From an uncultured Commensalibacter sp. (GTDB lineage Bacteria > Pseudomonadota > Alphaproteobacteria > Acetobacterales > Acetobacteraceae): a stretch of DNA of 64,000 bases. The notes beneath the pieces are model-generated. The model was not told the DNA's origin, did not search any database, and worked only from the letters and a program-made list of their open reading frames with translations. The stretch is taken from the NCBI GenBank assembly GCA_946699565.1, contig CAMPDW010000004.1:1-64000 (forward strand). The letters run 5' to 3'. Below are positions 37,717-47,789 of the stretch, one piece after another; positions within the stretch are counted from its first letter, which is position 1; every line of letters starts with the position of its first letter. The position numbers and the translations under genes were made by a program.

Positions 37717-39222
37717 TTAATAATCGTGAATTTCATCTAAATCGGTAAAGCGTGTGAATTCTCCTTCGAAAAATAAATCAATCTTACAGGTTGGACCATG
37801 ACGTTGTTTTTCAAGAATGAGTTCTGCTTTGTTATGAACTTTATTCATATCTGCTTGCCATTTTTCGAGGGCAACTTGATATTTGTCCTCGTTTTCAAAT
37901 GTAGTTGGTTTTGGCATACGTTGTTGTAGGTAATATTCATCACGATAGATAAACATGACGCTATCCGCATCTTGTTCAATTGAACCTGATTCTCGAAGAT
38001 CCGAGAGCTGCGGACGTTTATCTTCGCGGCTTTCGACCTGTCTAGAAAGTTGTGAAAGAGCAATAACGGGTATATTAAATTCTTTCGCTAAGGCTTTTAA
38101 TCCCTGTGTTATTTGGGAGATTTCTAGAACCCGGTTTTCAGGTTTATTTCCGATTGATGGACGCATGAGCTGTAAATAATCGACAACGACCAATTTTAAC
38201 CCTTTTGTCCGTGACAGTCTTCGACAACGTGTTCGCATAACAGAAAGGCTAATTGCTGGAGTATCGTCAATATAAAGAGGAAGTTGGGATAATTCCCTGC
38301 TGACTTGAACAAAGCGATCAAATTCTTTTTGTCCAATTTCACCACGACGAATACGTTCACTTGAAACACGTGATTCTTCAGAAAGTAAACGGGTTGCTAA
38401 TTGTTCAGAGGACATTTCCAAAGAGAAAACTGCTATGGTTCCAATTTTATAATGATTAGCATTTGATTGAATTTGTGATTCCTGTAAGAGGCTACGTGCG
38501 GCATTAAAAGCAATTTTGGTTGCCAAAGCAGTTTTCCCCATGGCGGGTCGACCCGCCAGAATAATTAAATCAGAAGGGTGCAACCCCCCCGTTCTTTTAT
38601 CTAAATCCCGTAAACCTGTTGTTAATCCTGAGATTCCGCTGCTGTTTGTGAAAGCTTTTTCAGCAATTGTTATAGCTTCGGTCAACGCATTTTCAAAAGT
38701 AACGAATCCTCCTTCTTGTCCTTTATGAGTAGCAAGCTGAAAAAGTTTTTCCTCACCTAGGGATATTTGATCTGTACCATTGATTTCCATATTGGATTGA
38801 AAGGCCTCGTTGACAATGTCTTCACCAATATCGATTAATTGTCGTCTTATCCAGGCATCATGTATAATTTTACCATAATCTCTGGCGTTAATGATCCCTA
38901 CCATAGATTGTAATAATTGTCCTAGATAGGCAACGCCACCAACTTGGACTAATTTGCCTGAATGTTCGAATTCAGCTTTTAAAGTCACAGCATCTGCTAT
39001 TTGTCCAGCTTCAATACGTCGTACAATAGCTTCGTAGATTTCACGATTGATAGGGTCTGAAAAATGTTCACCAATTAAAAAATCGGCAATTTTATCATAA
39101 GCTTTATTATTGGTTAATAATGCACCAAGTAAGGCTTGTTCAGCTTGAATATTTGTTGGAGGTAATCTTTGCGAAAGTTCAAGCAAAGAAGATTTGTTTA
39201 TATTGGATTCTTTATTACTCAC
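37717..39222 (-). CDS. dnaB: Replicative DNA helicase DnaB
   Basis: Hexameric helicase that unwinds the replication fork. The N-terminal domain starts PPTNIQAEQALLGALLTN (about 21-38). The RecA-like domain has Walker A GRPAMGKTA (224-232), Walker B LKLVVVDYLQLM and the ALSQLSRQVESREDKRPQLS segment, followed by SGSIEQDADSVMFIYRDEYY. The length of 501 residues is normal and no intein interrupts it. Transcribed as a single gene on the minus strand, convergent with the purH unit. Confidence 0.98.
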   Translation of the reverse strand: MSNKESNINKSSLLELSQRLPPTNIQAEQALLGALLTNNKAYDKIADFLIGEHFSDPINREIYEAIVRRIEAGQIADAVTLKAEFEHSGKLVQVGGVAYLGQLLQSMVGIINARDYGKIIHDAWIRRQLIDIGEDIVNEAFQSNMEINGTDQISLGEEKLFQLATHKGQEGGFVTFENALTEAITIAEKAFTNSSGISGLTTGLRDLDKRTGGLHPSDLIILAGRPAMGKTALATKIAFNAARSLLQESQIQSNANHYKIGTIAVFSLEMSSEQLATRLLSEESRVSSERIRRGEIGQKEFDRFVQVSRELSQLPLYIDDTPAISLSVMRTRCRRLSRTKGLKLVVVDYLQLMRPSIGNKPENRVLEISQITQGLKALAKEFNIPVIALSQLSRQVESREDKRPQLSDLRESGSIEQDADSVMFIYRDEYYLQQRMPKPTTFENEDKYQVALEKWQADMNKVHNKAELILEKQRHGPTCKIDLFFEGEFTRFTDLDEIHDY

Positions 39223-39247
39223 GTTTTTATTATATCACTTTTTTTAA

Positions 39248-40435
39248 TTAATGAGATCTGTTAATTGTGGGGAAACCTGTGGATAATGTGGATAAGATTA
39301 CTTTACGTAATTGAATGTATGCACTCATAATATGATAAAAGGAGCTTGTTGGAATTTTATCATTTTTATAATGGTAATGTTCATCTAATTGATCCTGCCA
39401 TGTTCCTAAGGGGCAATGTGCAAAATATCGGTATAAAAGGTTATAAAGAATTTGAGAAAGGTGATGAAAGCTTATCTCATCTTGTTTAAAACTTGTTGCT
39501 CGCAAGGCTTCTGTTTGCACCCATAATCGTGCTGATTTTTGGGGAAAGCTCCCATCCCTTCTGATTTTGTCCGTAACGAGTCCTGTATATTGATCAACTG
39601 CATATCTACGATTAAAAAAAAACAAATGATCAATTTCTTTTTTATGATAAATGCCTGTTAATCGATGATATTCATATAATAACCAAACCCATTCATAATG
39701 ATGTCCTGGTTCAATGGATTCTCTTGCTGTACCAGGGGCAATTTGCCAATTTTCTGTATAATATTCTCCAAGAACATAAGAATGTTGGTCAAAAAAAGAA
39801 TTCTTAAAAAGAGAAATTAAATCATGTGCTAAAAGTAGATCTCGTTCATTTTTGGTAACTTCGAATAACGCCAGTGAAGCTTCTAATAAATGCATATGGG
39901 GATTTTGTTGTCGATATGCTGGTGTTAAAGGTAGGTTATTTTTAAACCCACTTTTTGGATAGGCCATAAATTGCCTAATCCATTGGACGGTTTGACGTGC
40001 TTGTTGAATAGCTTTTGGGTTGTTGCATAATTTTCCATACCAAGCTAGGGAAAAAATTATAAAAGCAAGATCATATAAATCGGAAGTTTTATCTAAAACA
40101 TGACCTCTTCGAGTTAAGTTTTTTGCCCAATGTCCTTCTCCTTGCAGGCCTTTTTGCATAAAAAGATAAATTTTTTCTGCAATGTTGTATCCTTTTGTCC
40201 ATCCCAGATTTGCAGCTTGACTGAACGTATATAGTTGACGTGCTTGGACACGCATTCTTTTATATCCTGGAAAATCAGGTTTTCCATTAAGCTGAAGTTG
40301 TTCATGTGTTCCATATTGATAGGGATCAATCTTTGTACCATCACATCCGATTGTACCCCAATAAGGTAGAGCTTTATTAAATAACCATGACGTAAAAAGA
40401 TTATAATATTGGAAAATATTAGGTGGAATAATCAT
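39248..40435 (-). CDS. AGE-family sugar epimerase/isomerase
   Basis: An (alpha/alpha)6-barrel enzyme of the N-acylglucosamine 2-epimerase / aldose-ketose isomerase family. Active-site-like segments are MRVQARQLYTF (61-71), NPHMHLLEASLALFE (178-192) and EPGHHYEWVWLL (242-253), which supply the conserved Arg and His residues. The GHHYEW form is closer to mannose or sulfoquinovose-type isomerases and phosphomannose isomerase-like proteins than to renin-binding epimerases; the substrate is not certain. It follows hldE by 36 bp, and a short hairpin (AACCT/AGGTT, 40442-40456) overlaps its ribosome binding site. Confidence 0.82.
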   Translation of the reverse strand: MIIPPNIFQYYNLFTSWLFNKALPYWGTIGCDGTKIDPYQYGTHEQLQLNGKPDFPGYKRMRVQARQLYTFSQAANLGWTKGYNIAEKIYLFMQKGLQGEGHWAKNLTRRGHVLDKTSDLYDLAFIIFSLAWYGKLCNNPKAIQQARQTVQWIRQFMAYPKSGFKNNLPLTPAYRQQNPHMHLLEASLALFEVTKNERDLLLAHDLISLFKNSFFDQHSYVLGEYYTENWQIAPGTARESIEPGHHYEWVWLLYEYHRLTGIYHKKEIDHLFFFNRRYAVDQYTGLVTDKIRRDGSFPQKSARLWVQTEALRATSFKQDEISFHHLSQILYNLLYRYFAHCPLGTWQDQLDEHYHYKNDKIPTSSFYHIMSAYIQLRKVILSTLSTGFPTINRSH

Positions 40436-40471
40436 AGTTTAAACCTTAATTAGGTTAAAATAATTTAAACA

Positions 40472-41917
40472 TTATAAATGTTTTATTTTATCAATGATAT
40501 GTGTTGTCGAAAAGCCTTGTTGTAAATCTGCTAAAACAATTTTACCATTATTTTGCTTAACAATATCGCTTCCAACCACTTTTTTTCCATAATAATCCGC
40601 ACCTTTAATTAAAACATCTGGTTTAATTTGTTGGATAAGGTTAAAAGGTGTATCTTCATTAAACGCTATAACTGCATCAACATAACGTAAAGCAGCGATT
40701 AATTTAACACGATCGGCTAAAGTATTAACAGGTCTTTGTGAACCTTTCAAACGTTGAATACTATCATCAGAATTGAGAGCAACGATAAGACGATCACAAT
40801 GTTGGCGTGCTGTTTGTAACAGAGAAATATGACCTGTATGAAGAATATCAAAGCAACCATTTGTAAAACCAATTTTGAATCCTTGATTCTTCCATTTAAT
40901 AGATAGGTTAATCATACCATTTATTGAAAGGAGTGCAGGCGTTGAAATAGGAAGATTTTTTCCTTTCGATTGTGCGTTTAATTCATTTTCAACTTCGGTA
41001 ACAGTTGCTGTTGAGGTTCCAACTTTTCCTATAACAACGCCCGCTGCAGCATTTGCAATATGAATTGCTTTCGCTAAGGTCAAACCAGATGCGACTCCCA
41101 GAGATAATGCTGCAATAACAGTATCGCCTGCACCTGAAACATCAAAGATTTCCCTAGCTCGAGATGGGATATGAATAGGAAGTTTATTCTTTTCAATCAA
41201 GGTCATTCCTTTTTCAGAACGTGTTATTAAAATAGCTTGACCCTGGGTAATGTTTAAAAGTTTTTGACCGGCTTTTTCAAAATCATCATCTGTTTTTAAT
41301 GAAGTTTGTACGGCTTGACTTGCTTCTGCAATATTAGGTGTAATACAGGTTGCATATTTATAAAGAGAAAAATCCTTTGATTTAGGATCGACAAATACAG
41401 GAATATTAAATGCTTTAGCTTTTTCCATAATAAATTGAATGATATCAGGATGACATACACCTTTTCCATAATCAGAAATAATAACGGCATTAGACTTTGA
41501 AATATTTTGATTAATATTTTCAAGTATAAGAGATATCTCTTCTGGGTGAAGTGAAATCAAACTTTCCTCATCAGCTCTGATAATTTGTTGATTGGCAGCA
41601 ATAAAACGCGATTTACAAATTGTCGGACGATAGGATGAAGAAATAATAGAATGTTCTGAAATATGTTTTGAATGCATTATTTTTTTTATTTTTAATGCAT
41701 AATCATCTTGTCCAACCAATCCGATTAAAATAGCTTTACCATTTAAAGACAATATGTTGTTTGCAACATTCCCCACCCCTCCGAGCATTTCTTTTTGATT
41801 ATTCAGATGAAGAATCGGGACGGGGGCTTCTGGTGAGATACGTTGTATATTTCCGTATATAAAGCGATCTAACATAATATCGCCAATACATAAAATGGTT
41901 AAGGCAGAAAAATCCAT
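40472..41917 (-). CDS. hldE: Bifunctional heptose-7-phosphate kinase / heptose-1-phosphate adenylyltransferase
   Basis: Makes ADP-D-glycero-beta-D-manno-heptose for the LPS inner core. The N-terminal ribokinase-like half (about 1-320) has MLGGVGNVANNILSLNG and the catalytic DVSGAGDTVIAALSLG. The C-terminal nucleotidyltransferase (about 345-481) has TNGCFDILHTGHISLLQTAR with the HxGH motif and KGSQRPVNTLADR. The length of 481 residues is typical of fused HldE. It is 7 bases downstream of gmk and 36 bases upstream of the AGE-family gene, all on the minus strand. Confidence 0.96.
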   Translation of the reverse strand: MDFSALTILCIGDIMLDRFIYGNIQRISPEAPVPILHLNNQKEMLGGVGNVANNILSLNGKAILIGLVGQDDYALKIKKIMHSKHISEHSIISSSYRPTICKSRFIAANQQIIRADEESLISLHPEEISLILENINQNISKSNAVIISDYGKGVCHPDIIQFIMEKAKAFNIPVFVDPKSKDFSLYKYATCITPNIAEASQAVQTSLKTDDDFEKAGQKLLNITQGQAILITRSEKGMTLIEKNKLPIHIPSRAREIFDVSGAGDTVIAALSLGVASGLTLAKAIHIANAAAGVVIGKVGTSTATVTEVENELNAQSKGKNLPISTPALLSINGMINLSIKWKNQGFKIGFTNGCFDILHTGHISLLQTARQHCDRLIVALNSDDSIQRLKGSQRPVNTLADRVKLIAALRYVDAVIAFNEDTPFNLIQQIKPDVLIKGADYYGKKVVGSDIVKQNNGKIVLADLQQGFSTTHIIDKIKHL

Positions 41918-41924
41918 TTTAAAA

Positions 41925-42578
41925 TCACTTTTCTATATAAAATTTCTCTATAAAAGAAGGCAGAAAAATCTGTCTATTCGTTTTTAAACGTTCACTTATT
42001 AAAATTGATTCTATTTCTTGAACGGCTTTTTCAAGTTGATAATTAATAACCACGTAGTCGAATTCATCCCAATGTTCTATTTCATCGAGAGCTTTGTTCA
42101 TACGGTTTTTAATTTCATTAGGATGATCAGAATCTCTTTGTTTTAAGCGATTTTCAAGCTCTTTAAGGGATGGTGGTAAAATAAAAATGCTCACTATATT
42201 TTGGGATAAAGATTTCCGAATTTGTTGATGTCCCTGCCAATCAATATCGAAAATAAGGTCTTTTCCTTCTGATAATAATTTTTCGACAGGGGCTTTTGGT
42301 GTCCCATAGCCTTGTCCAAAAACAGTTGCCCATTCAAGAAGCTCACCTTTTTTAACTTGTTTTTTAAATTCTTCCTGACTGATAAAATGATAATGAATAC
42401 CATGTTGTTCACTAGGACGGGGTGAACGTGTTGTTACTGATATTGAAGGAAATAAATTCGGTTGAGAAGCTCTAAGCGCATTAGCTATTGTTGATTTTCC
42501 AGCACCTGATGGAGCAGAAAGTACAAAACAAATACCTCTATTTTTGATCATTGTTGATTTAATCGTACATTCCGACAT
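41925..42578 (-). CDS. gmk: Guanylate kinase
   Basis: Phosphorylates GMP to GDP. The P-loop is APSGAGKST (22-30), the GMP-binding segment reads TTRSPRPSEQHGIHYHFIS with FKKQVKKGELLEWATVFGQ following, and IDWQGHQQIRKS carries the conserved Asp. The length of 217 residues is normal. It starts divergently from the SDR gene with 58 bp between them, and hldE follows on the same strand. Confidence 0.97.
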   Translation of the reverse strand: MSECTIKSTMIKNRGICFVLSAPSGAGKSTIANALRASQPNLFPSISVTTRSPRPSEQHGIHYHFISQEEFKKQVKKGELLEWATVFGQGYGTPKAPVEKLLSEGKDLIFDIDWQGHQQIRKSLSQNIVSIFILPPSLKELENRLKQRDSDHPNEIKNRMNKALDEIEHWDEFDYVVINYQLEKAVQEIESILISERLKTNRQIFLPSFIEKFYIEK

Positions 42579-42636
42579 ACTTTATTCCTTAATAAATAGT
42601 AATTATTTAAACTTATATCAGAAAAGTAAATAGTTT

Positions 42637-43440
42637 ATGAATATGAAATTACGATCTGTTTTAATTACAGGAGCCTCTTCTGGCATAGGACGTGCATTGG
42701 CTTTACAATTAGCACAATCCAATATTACCTTACATTTGGCTGGAAGACGGGTGAGTGCTTTAGTAGAAGTTGCTGATATGTGTTCTCGCCGAGGTTCTAT
42801 TGTACATACAAAATTAATTGATGTTTGTGATCGGCAGAAAATGGACGCGTGGATCAAGTCGGTTGGTTCACTTGATCTTGTTCTGGTTTGTGCTGGAATA
42901 TCAACGATACCGCATGAAGACAATCAAACAAATTCTATTCCAGAGTCTCTTCAGCAAGTTGAACAAATTATGCAAACGAATATTTTTGGTGTTTTAAATA
43001 CCGTTTTGCCTGCACTTGAAGTTATGAAAGATCAGAAATGTAATGTAGAGAATTTACGAGGAAGAATAGCCGTAATGTCTTCAATTGCGGGATTTTTTGC
43101 TTCTGCTTGGGCGCCTTCTTATTGTGCTTCAAAAGCAGCGATTGATCGTTTTATAGCTGCAAGTGGGGCTGGGTGGAAACAGTATGGAATTCAATTGACC
43201 AGTATATGTTGCGGATTTGTGACAACACCCATGACGCAGAGAAATAAATTCTACATGCCAGGAAAAATATCAGCAGATCAGGCCGCTCAACTTATATTAA
43301 CAGGTATTGAAGCTCAAAAAAGAAGAGTTATTTTCCCCTATTGGTTGATTATTATAGCGCGTGTTATAGATTTAATTCCTATTTCTTTTTTAGAAAAAAT
43401 TTATTTACCTTATTTACAGGAACAAGATCGTCGTCAATAA
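42637..43440 (+). CDS. Short-chain dehydrogenase/reductase
   Basis: An NAD(P)-dependent oxidoreductase of the classical SDR family. The cofactor motif is TGASSGIG (11-18). The structural NAG-type motif is seen as VCAGIST, a Ser is near 149 (VMSSIAG), and the catalytic Tyr162 and Lys166 are in YCASKAA. The C-terminal hydrophobic stretch YWLIIIARVIDLIPISFL suggests membrane association, as in some lipid- or retinol-type SDRs. The substrate is unknown. It lies 69 bp upstream of a MATE exporter in the same direction. Confidence 0.88.
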   Translation: MNMKLRSVLITGASSGIGRALALQLAQSNITLHLAGRRVSALVEVADMCSRRGSIVHTKLIDVCDRQKMDAWIKSVGSLDLVLVCAGISTIPHEDNQTNSIPESLQQVEQIMQTNIFGVLNTVLPALEVMKDQKCNVENLRGRIAVMSSIAGFFASAWAPSYCASKAAIDRFIAASGAGWKQYGIQLTSICCGFVTTPMTQRNKFYMPGKISADQAAQLILTGIEAQKRRVIFPYWLIIIARVIDLIPISFLEKIYLPYLQEQDRRQ

Positions 43441-43508
43441 AAGGTTTAAGAATCCTTAATTTATGTGTAAAAGGTTTTAGTAATTTGTATTAAGGCTGTG
43501 ATTTTATT

Positions 43509-44867
43509 ATGACTTTTTCCATGAATGCTTCGTGTCTTCATAAACCACGTTTTTGTCAGGGATCCATTACGCGGCATATTATTGTTATGGCCGGAACAGG
43601 TACAATTGGCTTAATGGCTGTTTTTTTGGTTGATTTCTTGAATCTTTTTTATATATCTAGGCTTGGAAACACACATTATACAGCTGCAATTGGTTTTGCT
43701 AATGCTATTAATTTTTTACAGGTTGCGGTTTGTATTGGTATGTCGATTGGCATAACGGTTATTACGGCCCGATTAATTGGGGAAAAAAAACATGATCAGG
43801 CTAATCAGATTATTGCTTCTTTTTTATTGTTAATGACGATCATCATGGTTGTTATTGGCATTATTATTACACTATTCAGATACCCAATTTTATCGATTTT
43901 GGGTGCCCAAGATGTTGTTTTGGAACAGGCAAGTCAGTTTATTATTATTACTTCACCTTTTTTGTTTTTCCTAGGATTAGGGATGGCACTTTCTGGATTA
44001 TTAAGAGCGGTGGGTGATGCAAAACGATCAATGTATATCACGCTTATCGGCGCATTTGTTACAGCGATTTTAGATCCTTTATTTATTTTATATTTTCATT
44101 GGGGAATAGAAGGTGCTGCTATTAGCACGGTTTTATCAAGGGCAGTAGTTGCCCTTTTTGGATTTTATTGTTTAAAAGGCTATAAACTTATTCAAAAACC
44201 AGTATTAGAAACAGTATTGTCAAATTCGTATCCTGTTTTTATCATTGCTTTACCTGCTATTTTAACCAATTTAGCCACACCTGTTGGCAATACGTTTGTT
44301 ATTAAAATGATGGCGGTTTTTGGAAGTGATGCGGTATCGAGTCAAACGGCTATTGATCGTATTATTCCAGTTGCTTTTGCTTTTGTCTTTGCTCTGACTG
44401 GTTCGGTTGGTCCCATTATTTCGCAAAATTACGGTTCGGGTTTTCGAGATAGAATGAATGAAACATTAATTGTTGCATTAAAGCTGGTATGTTTATGTGT
44501 GGTTTGTGCATGGCTATTTTTTTTGTTAGGAGAAGAATGGGTTATTAAGATGTTTTTTTTAAAAGGGGACGGTGTTGAATTGATGCGTCTCTTTTGTCGT
44601 TGGTTAATTTTAGGAAACTTATTTTTAGGAATGTTATTTGTGTCTAATACGGCCTTTAACAATCTTGGATATCCTTTATTATCAACTTTTTTTAATTGGG
44701 GAAGGGCTACATTGGGAACCATTCCTTTTGTATGGTATGGGGCTACTTATGGTCCAAAAGGTATTTTGATAGGGCAAGTTTTAGGTGTTATTCCTTTTGG
44801 AATTTTTTCTGTTCTCTGCGCGTTTTATGTCATACATCATATTAAGATAACGCGAATGATTGATTGA
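43509..44867 (+). CDS. MATE-family multidrug efflux transporter
   Basis: Inner-membrane antiporter with about 12 hydrophobic segments in two homologous halves. The start of the first half includes GTIGLMAVFLVDFLNLFYIS and GMALSGLLRAVGDAKRSMY; the second half has FIIALPAILTNLATPVGNTF and ALTGSVGPIISQNYGSG, typical of NorM/DinF-type MATE proteins. Its 452 residues are normal. Exports cationic compounds in exchange for Na+ or H+ in characterised relatives; the substrate here is unknown. The gene is convergent with the peptide transporter. Confidence 0.9.
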   Translation: MTFSMNASCLHKPRFCQGSITRHIIVMAGTGTIGLMAVFLVDFLNLFYISRLGNTHYTAAIGFANAINFLQVAVCIGMSIGITVITARLIGEKKHDQANQIIASFLLLMTIIMVVIGIIITLFRYPILSILGAQDVVLEQASQFIIITSPFLFFLGLGMALSGLLRAVGDAKRSMYITLIGAFVTAILDPLFILYFHWGIEGAAISTVLSRAVVALFGFYCLKGYKLIQKPVLETVLSNSYPVFIIALPAILTNLATPVGNTFVIKMMAVFGSDAVSSQTAIDRIIPVAFAFVFALTGSVGPIISQNYGSGFRDRMNETLIVALKLVCLCVVCAWLFFLLGEEWVIKMFFLKGDGVELMRLFCRWLILGNLFLGMLFVSNTAFNNLGYPLLSTFFNWGRATLGTIPFVWYGATYGPKGILIGQVLGVIPFGIFSVLCAFYVIHHIKITRMID

Positions 44868-44899
44868 TGAGGTTCTTGTAAATTCAGTTGTGTTGGCAA

Positions 44900-46393
44900 T
44901 TATGTTTTGTTGTTTTTGTAATGAAGGTCCCATTTGTGAATAAAAGGATGCATGACAAGTAAAAGAATGAAAACAAGTATCGCCATAAGGAAAAGATTAA
45001 AAAATAAATTTTGATATAGTAAAAGTGTAGTATGGTCGGTTGCAGTTGTAATATCTTTAGGGGCAGCGAGATTGGCAATTTTACTACCGATAAAAAGAGA
45101 AATTCCAGAAGTCATGAAATAAGATCCAGTCATAAAACCATTTATAGATGTTGGAACATATCGTGCAATGACTGCTAGTCCTAATCCACTGGTTAAAAGT
45201 TCACCCAAGGAAAGAAAAAAATAACCATAAATCATAACCCATGAAGATAAATGTGGTGCCTGTGCCTTCAAACATGCAAACCACCAGATTCCAAAAGCTA
45301 GGACAATAAAACTAAAACCTACCAAAAATTTTGTAGCAATAGAAAAATCATAGGCTTTTTTGTTAAAATAGACATAAAGTTTTGCAAGAAAAGGGCTGAG
45401 AATAATAATTGCAATAGGATTAAGAGCCTGGAATTGACCAGCGGACCAATTGAAAAGATGATACTTTCCTAAGTAAAAAGCAGGATTAATATTTCGTTGA
45501 GCAAAAAGAGTCAATGATGTTGACATTTGTTGATAAAAAATAAAATAAAGCATTCCCTCCAGAGTCAAGATATACATTATTTTTAATCCATAACGATAAA
45601 TTGGATCAATTTTGTAATACATGATTATCCATAAAATCAGAATAAAAATTGTTGCGCTCCACATACATATCGTGATCATCATGGAAGATTGTAAAAGAAA
45701 AGTTATGCTAAGAATAAAAAAAATAATCCCGAGAAAGATAGATATTTGAATAAAAATGGGTAATAAGATTTGATCTTTTGGAGGTAAATAGAGGTTGAGT
45801 CTTTTATGAGTTATAAAATAATTCAGAATACCTAGAATAAGTCCTATAAAACACAGGATGAAAGCAGCTGACCATCCATAATAATCTTTGAGGATTGGAC
45901 AAAGTAACATGGAAATAGTCGAACCAATATTGACAGCCATATAATACAGTGTAAAAGCGATATCGAGTTGGCTATCATTTTGTTCATAAATACGACGAAC
46001 TAGGGTTGCGGCATTGGGTTTAAAAAGACCGTTTCCTGTGCTGATAATAGCCATTGTTAAATAAATGATAGCGGTATCATTTGTTGCTTTGGCTAATAAT
46101 AAATAACCACAAGCAAGGATAATACTGCCATAGAGCATTGCCCTTCGATTACCCATGATTGTATCACCGATCCATCCCCCAAGTACAGGTGCTGCATATG
46201 TCATGGCAGCAAAGGCACCGATCAAAAGATTGGCGTTTTCATCATTGAAATGCATCTTATTAATTAAAAATAGCACCAAAATGCTTTGCATTCCATAATA
46301 GCCAAAGCGTTCCCAAAGTTCGATAAAAAGAACAACAGAAAAAGCTTTGTTTTTTTCTTTGAATGGATGTGGGGTTGTGGAGGCTATATTCAC
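44900..46393 (-). CDS. Proton-dependent oligopeptide (POT/PTR) transporter
   Basis: Imports di- and tripeptides with protons. The POT signature ELWERFGYYGMQSILVLFL (about 26-44) contains the ExxERFxYYG motif, and GGWIGDTIMGNRRAMLYGS and FTLYYMAVNIGSTISMLLCP are typical. The protein has about 14 hydrophobic segments in 497 residues, as in DtpA/DtpT. It is a single gene, with the unrecognised two-repeat protein divergent from it. Its presence fits growth on peptides in a host gut (inference). Confidence 0.92.
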   Translation of the reverse strand: MNIASTTPHPFKEKNKAFSVVLFIELWERFGYYGMQSILVLFLINKMHFNDENANLLIGAFAAMTYAAPVLGGWIGDTIMGNRRAMLYGSIILACGYLLLAKATNDTAIIYLTMAIISTGNGLFKPNAATLVRRIYEQNDSQLDIAFTLYYMAVNIGSTISMLLCPILKDYYGWSAAFILCFIGLILGILNYFITHKRLNLYLPPKDQILLPIFIQISIFLGIIFFILSITFLLQSSMMITICMWSATIFILILWIIMYYKIDPIYRYGLKIMYILTLEGMLYFIFYQQMSTSLTLFAQRNINPAFYLGKYHLFNWSAGQFQALNPIAIIILSPFLAKLYVYFNKKAYDFSIATKFLVGFSFIVLAFGIWWFACLKAQAPHLSSWVMIYGYFFLSLGELLTSGLGLAVIARYVPTSINGFMTGSYFMTSGISLFIGSKIANLAAPKDITTATDHTTLLLYQNLFFNLFLMAILVFILLLVMHPFIHKWDLHYKNNKT

Positions 46394-46532
46394 AATTATC
46401 TCTATTTCAAAAAGAATTTATTTGGTAAGCAATAGATTATTTTTTGAATTAAACAGTATATAATTACAGAAAGCCATAAATATGTGTATATTTATGTTAA
46501 AATTATTCAATTTATTAGGTTTGTGATCATTT

Positions 46533-47297
46533 ATGAAAAATCGTTTATGGAAATTAACAGTTTGTTTTTTTATTGGTGTGGCTTTCTTTAATGTTAATCT
46601 GTTAAAGATTCAGGCTATATCAGAAGCTAAAAATGTACATAAAAGACATAAGATTAACACTATTGCTAAAAGTCACAAAATTGAAAAAAGTTTTATTGAT
46701 TTTTCTGTATTACCTGTTGTGAAGGGAAATGTTGCACAATATTTACCTACGCCTTACGGAAATTTGGGTGGATTATTGTTAACAGATGGTACCCAAATTA
46801 TGTTTTCAACAATGTTTGGGGAAATTGTAAAATCTTTTATTCATCCTGGACAAGATGTGACAATACGTGGTTTGAAGGCGAATGCTTTTCCATTCATGCA
46901 GGCTTTTGAATTGATTGATCAGCGGGGTGAACAAATTCAGGAGGATAGTCCTGATGCTAATTTTTCTCCCGTACCTGTAACAGGGCCAGATTTATTTGTG
47001 AATGGAACAATCAAGCAAATATTATATAATCTTCAAGGTGAAGCTATGGGAATGATCTTAAAAGATAGAACTGTAGTTTATATACGTTCAGAAGATATTA
47101 AAAAATTGAATTTCTCTTTAAAACCTGATCAAATGATTTATGTGCATGGTATTGGAAGCATTAACGCATTAGGAAAAGCTTTACAGGCAAGACTTATTGG
47201 TAAAACAGAAGATACAATGGTTGAATTATCACAATTTAGTGTGCCACCTGTTGGGGCCCCAGCTGGTAGTCCATCTTATGATTACATTCCTGAATAA
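46533..47297 (+). CDS. Exported protein with two internal repeats, unknown function
   Basis: A 254-residue protein with a basic N-terminus and one hydrophobic segment (about 7-25), then a Lys/His-rich linker. Two related halves follow. The first, near 65-120, has VVKGNVAQYLPTPYG, GGLLLTDGTQIMFS and IHPGQDVTIRG; the second, near 150-215, has FVNGTIKQILYNLQGE, MGMILKDRTVVYIR and LKPDQMIYVHG. The pattern G-[VI]-x2-[YI]-L...LxDxT...P-x-Q-x-[IV]-x2-G suggests duplicated small beta-barrel (OB-like) domains. The tail is Pro/Gly-rich (VPPVGAPAGSPSYDY). I know no family for it. It lies upstream of the atp operon but is 131 bp away. Confidence 0.75.
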   Translation: MKNRLWKLTVCFFIGVAFFNVNLLKIQAISEAKNVHKRHKINTIAKSHKIEKSFIDFSVLPVVKGNVAQYLPTPYGNLGGLLLTDGTQIMFSTMFGEIVKSFIHPGQDVTIRGLKANAFPFMQAFELIDQRGEQIQEDSPDANFSPVPVTGPDLFVNGTIKQILYNLQGEAMGMILKDRTVVYIRSEDIKKLNFSLKPDQMIYVHGIGSINALGKALQARLIGKTEDTMVELSQFSVPPVGAPAGSPSYDYIPE

Positions 47298-47428
47298 AAA
47301 ATGATAATGTTAAAATAGCTTGAATTTTAGTATTTTATTTTAGTCATAAAATATTAAACGTTTTAAAAAGGTAATTTTTAAGAAAGTATTTGAATAATGT
47401 ATAATTTTTAAGTTGGAGTTTATAGAAT

Positions 47429-47746
47429 TTGAAAATAAATCAAAAAAAGAATCAATTGGATACTTTTGATCAAAAATTAAATAATTTTGAAAGTCAGGTA
47501 AATGCTTCCTTATCAAACAAAAAAAACATAAAGCCTGATAAGAGTGATAACCCTTGGCTTTTTGCTTGTAGGGCAGGTGTAGAAATTGTATCAGCCTTGA
47601 TAGTGGGGCTTGTAATAGGATATGGATTAGATTATTGGTTATCAACAAAACCAATTTTTATTCTTATATTTTCAGTTTTGGGAATGGTTACAGCTATTTT
47701 TAATATCTGGCATCTTGTTAAACCTGATGATATAAGGTTAAAATAA
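47429..47746 (+). CDS. atpI: ATP synthase accessory protein AtpI
   Basis: Small membrane protein that assists assembly of the ATP synthase c-ring. It has a charged N-terminal 40 residues followed by two hydrophobic helices, including GVEIVSALIVGLVIGYGLDY and FILIFSVLGMVTAIFNIW, which match alphaproteobacterial AtpI. The length is 105 residues. The start is a TTG at 47429, with GGAG about 12 bases upstream; no ATG fits the family. It is the first gene of the F0 operon, 43 bp before atpB. Confidence 0.85.
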   Translation: MKINQKKNQLDTFDQKLNNFESQVNASLSNKKNIKPDKSDNPWLFACRAGVEIVSALIVGLVIGYGLDYWLSTKPIFILIFSVLGMVTAIFNIWHLVKPDDIRLK

Positions 47747-47789
47747 TTGCTCTTTTTGATAAGCTTCAGTTTGTAATGGGAGAAAATTA

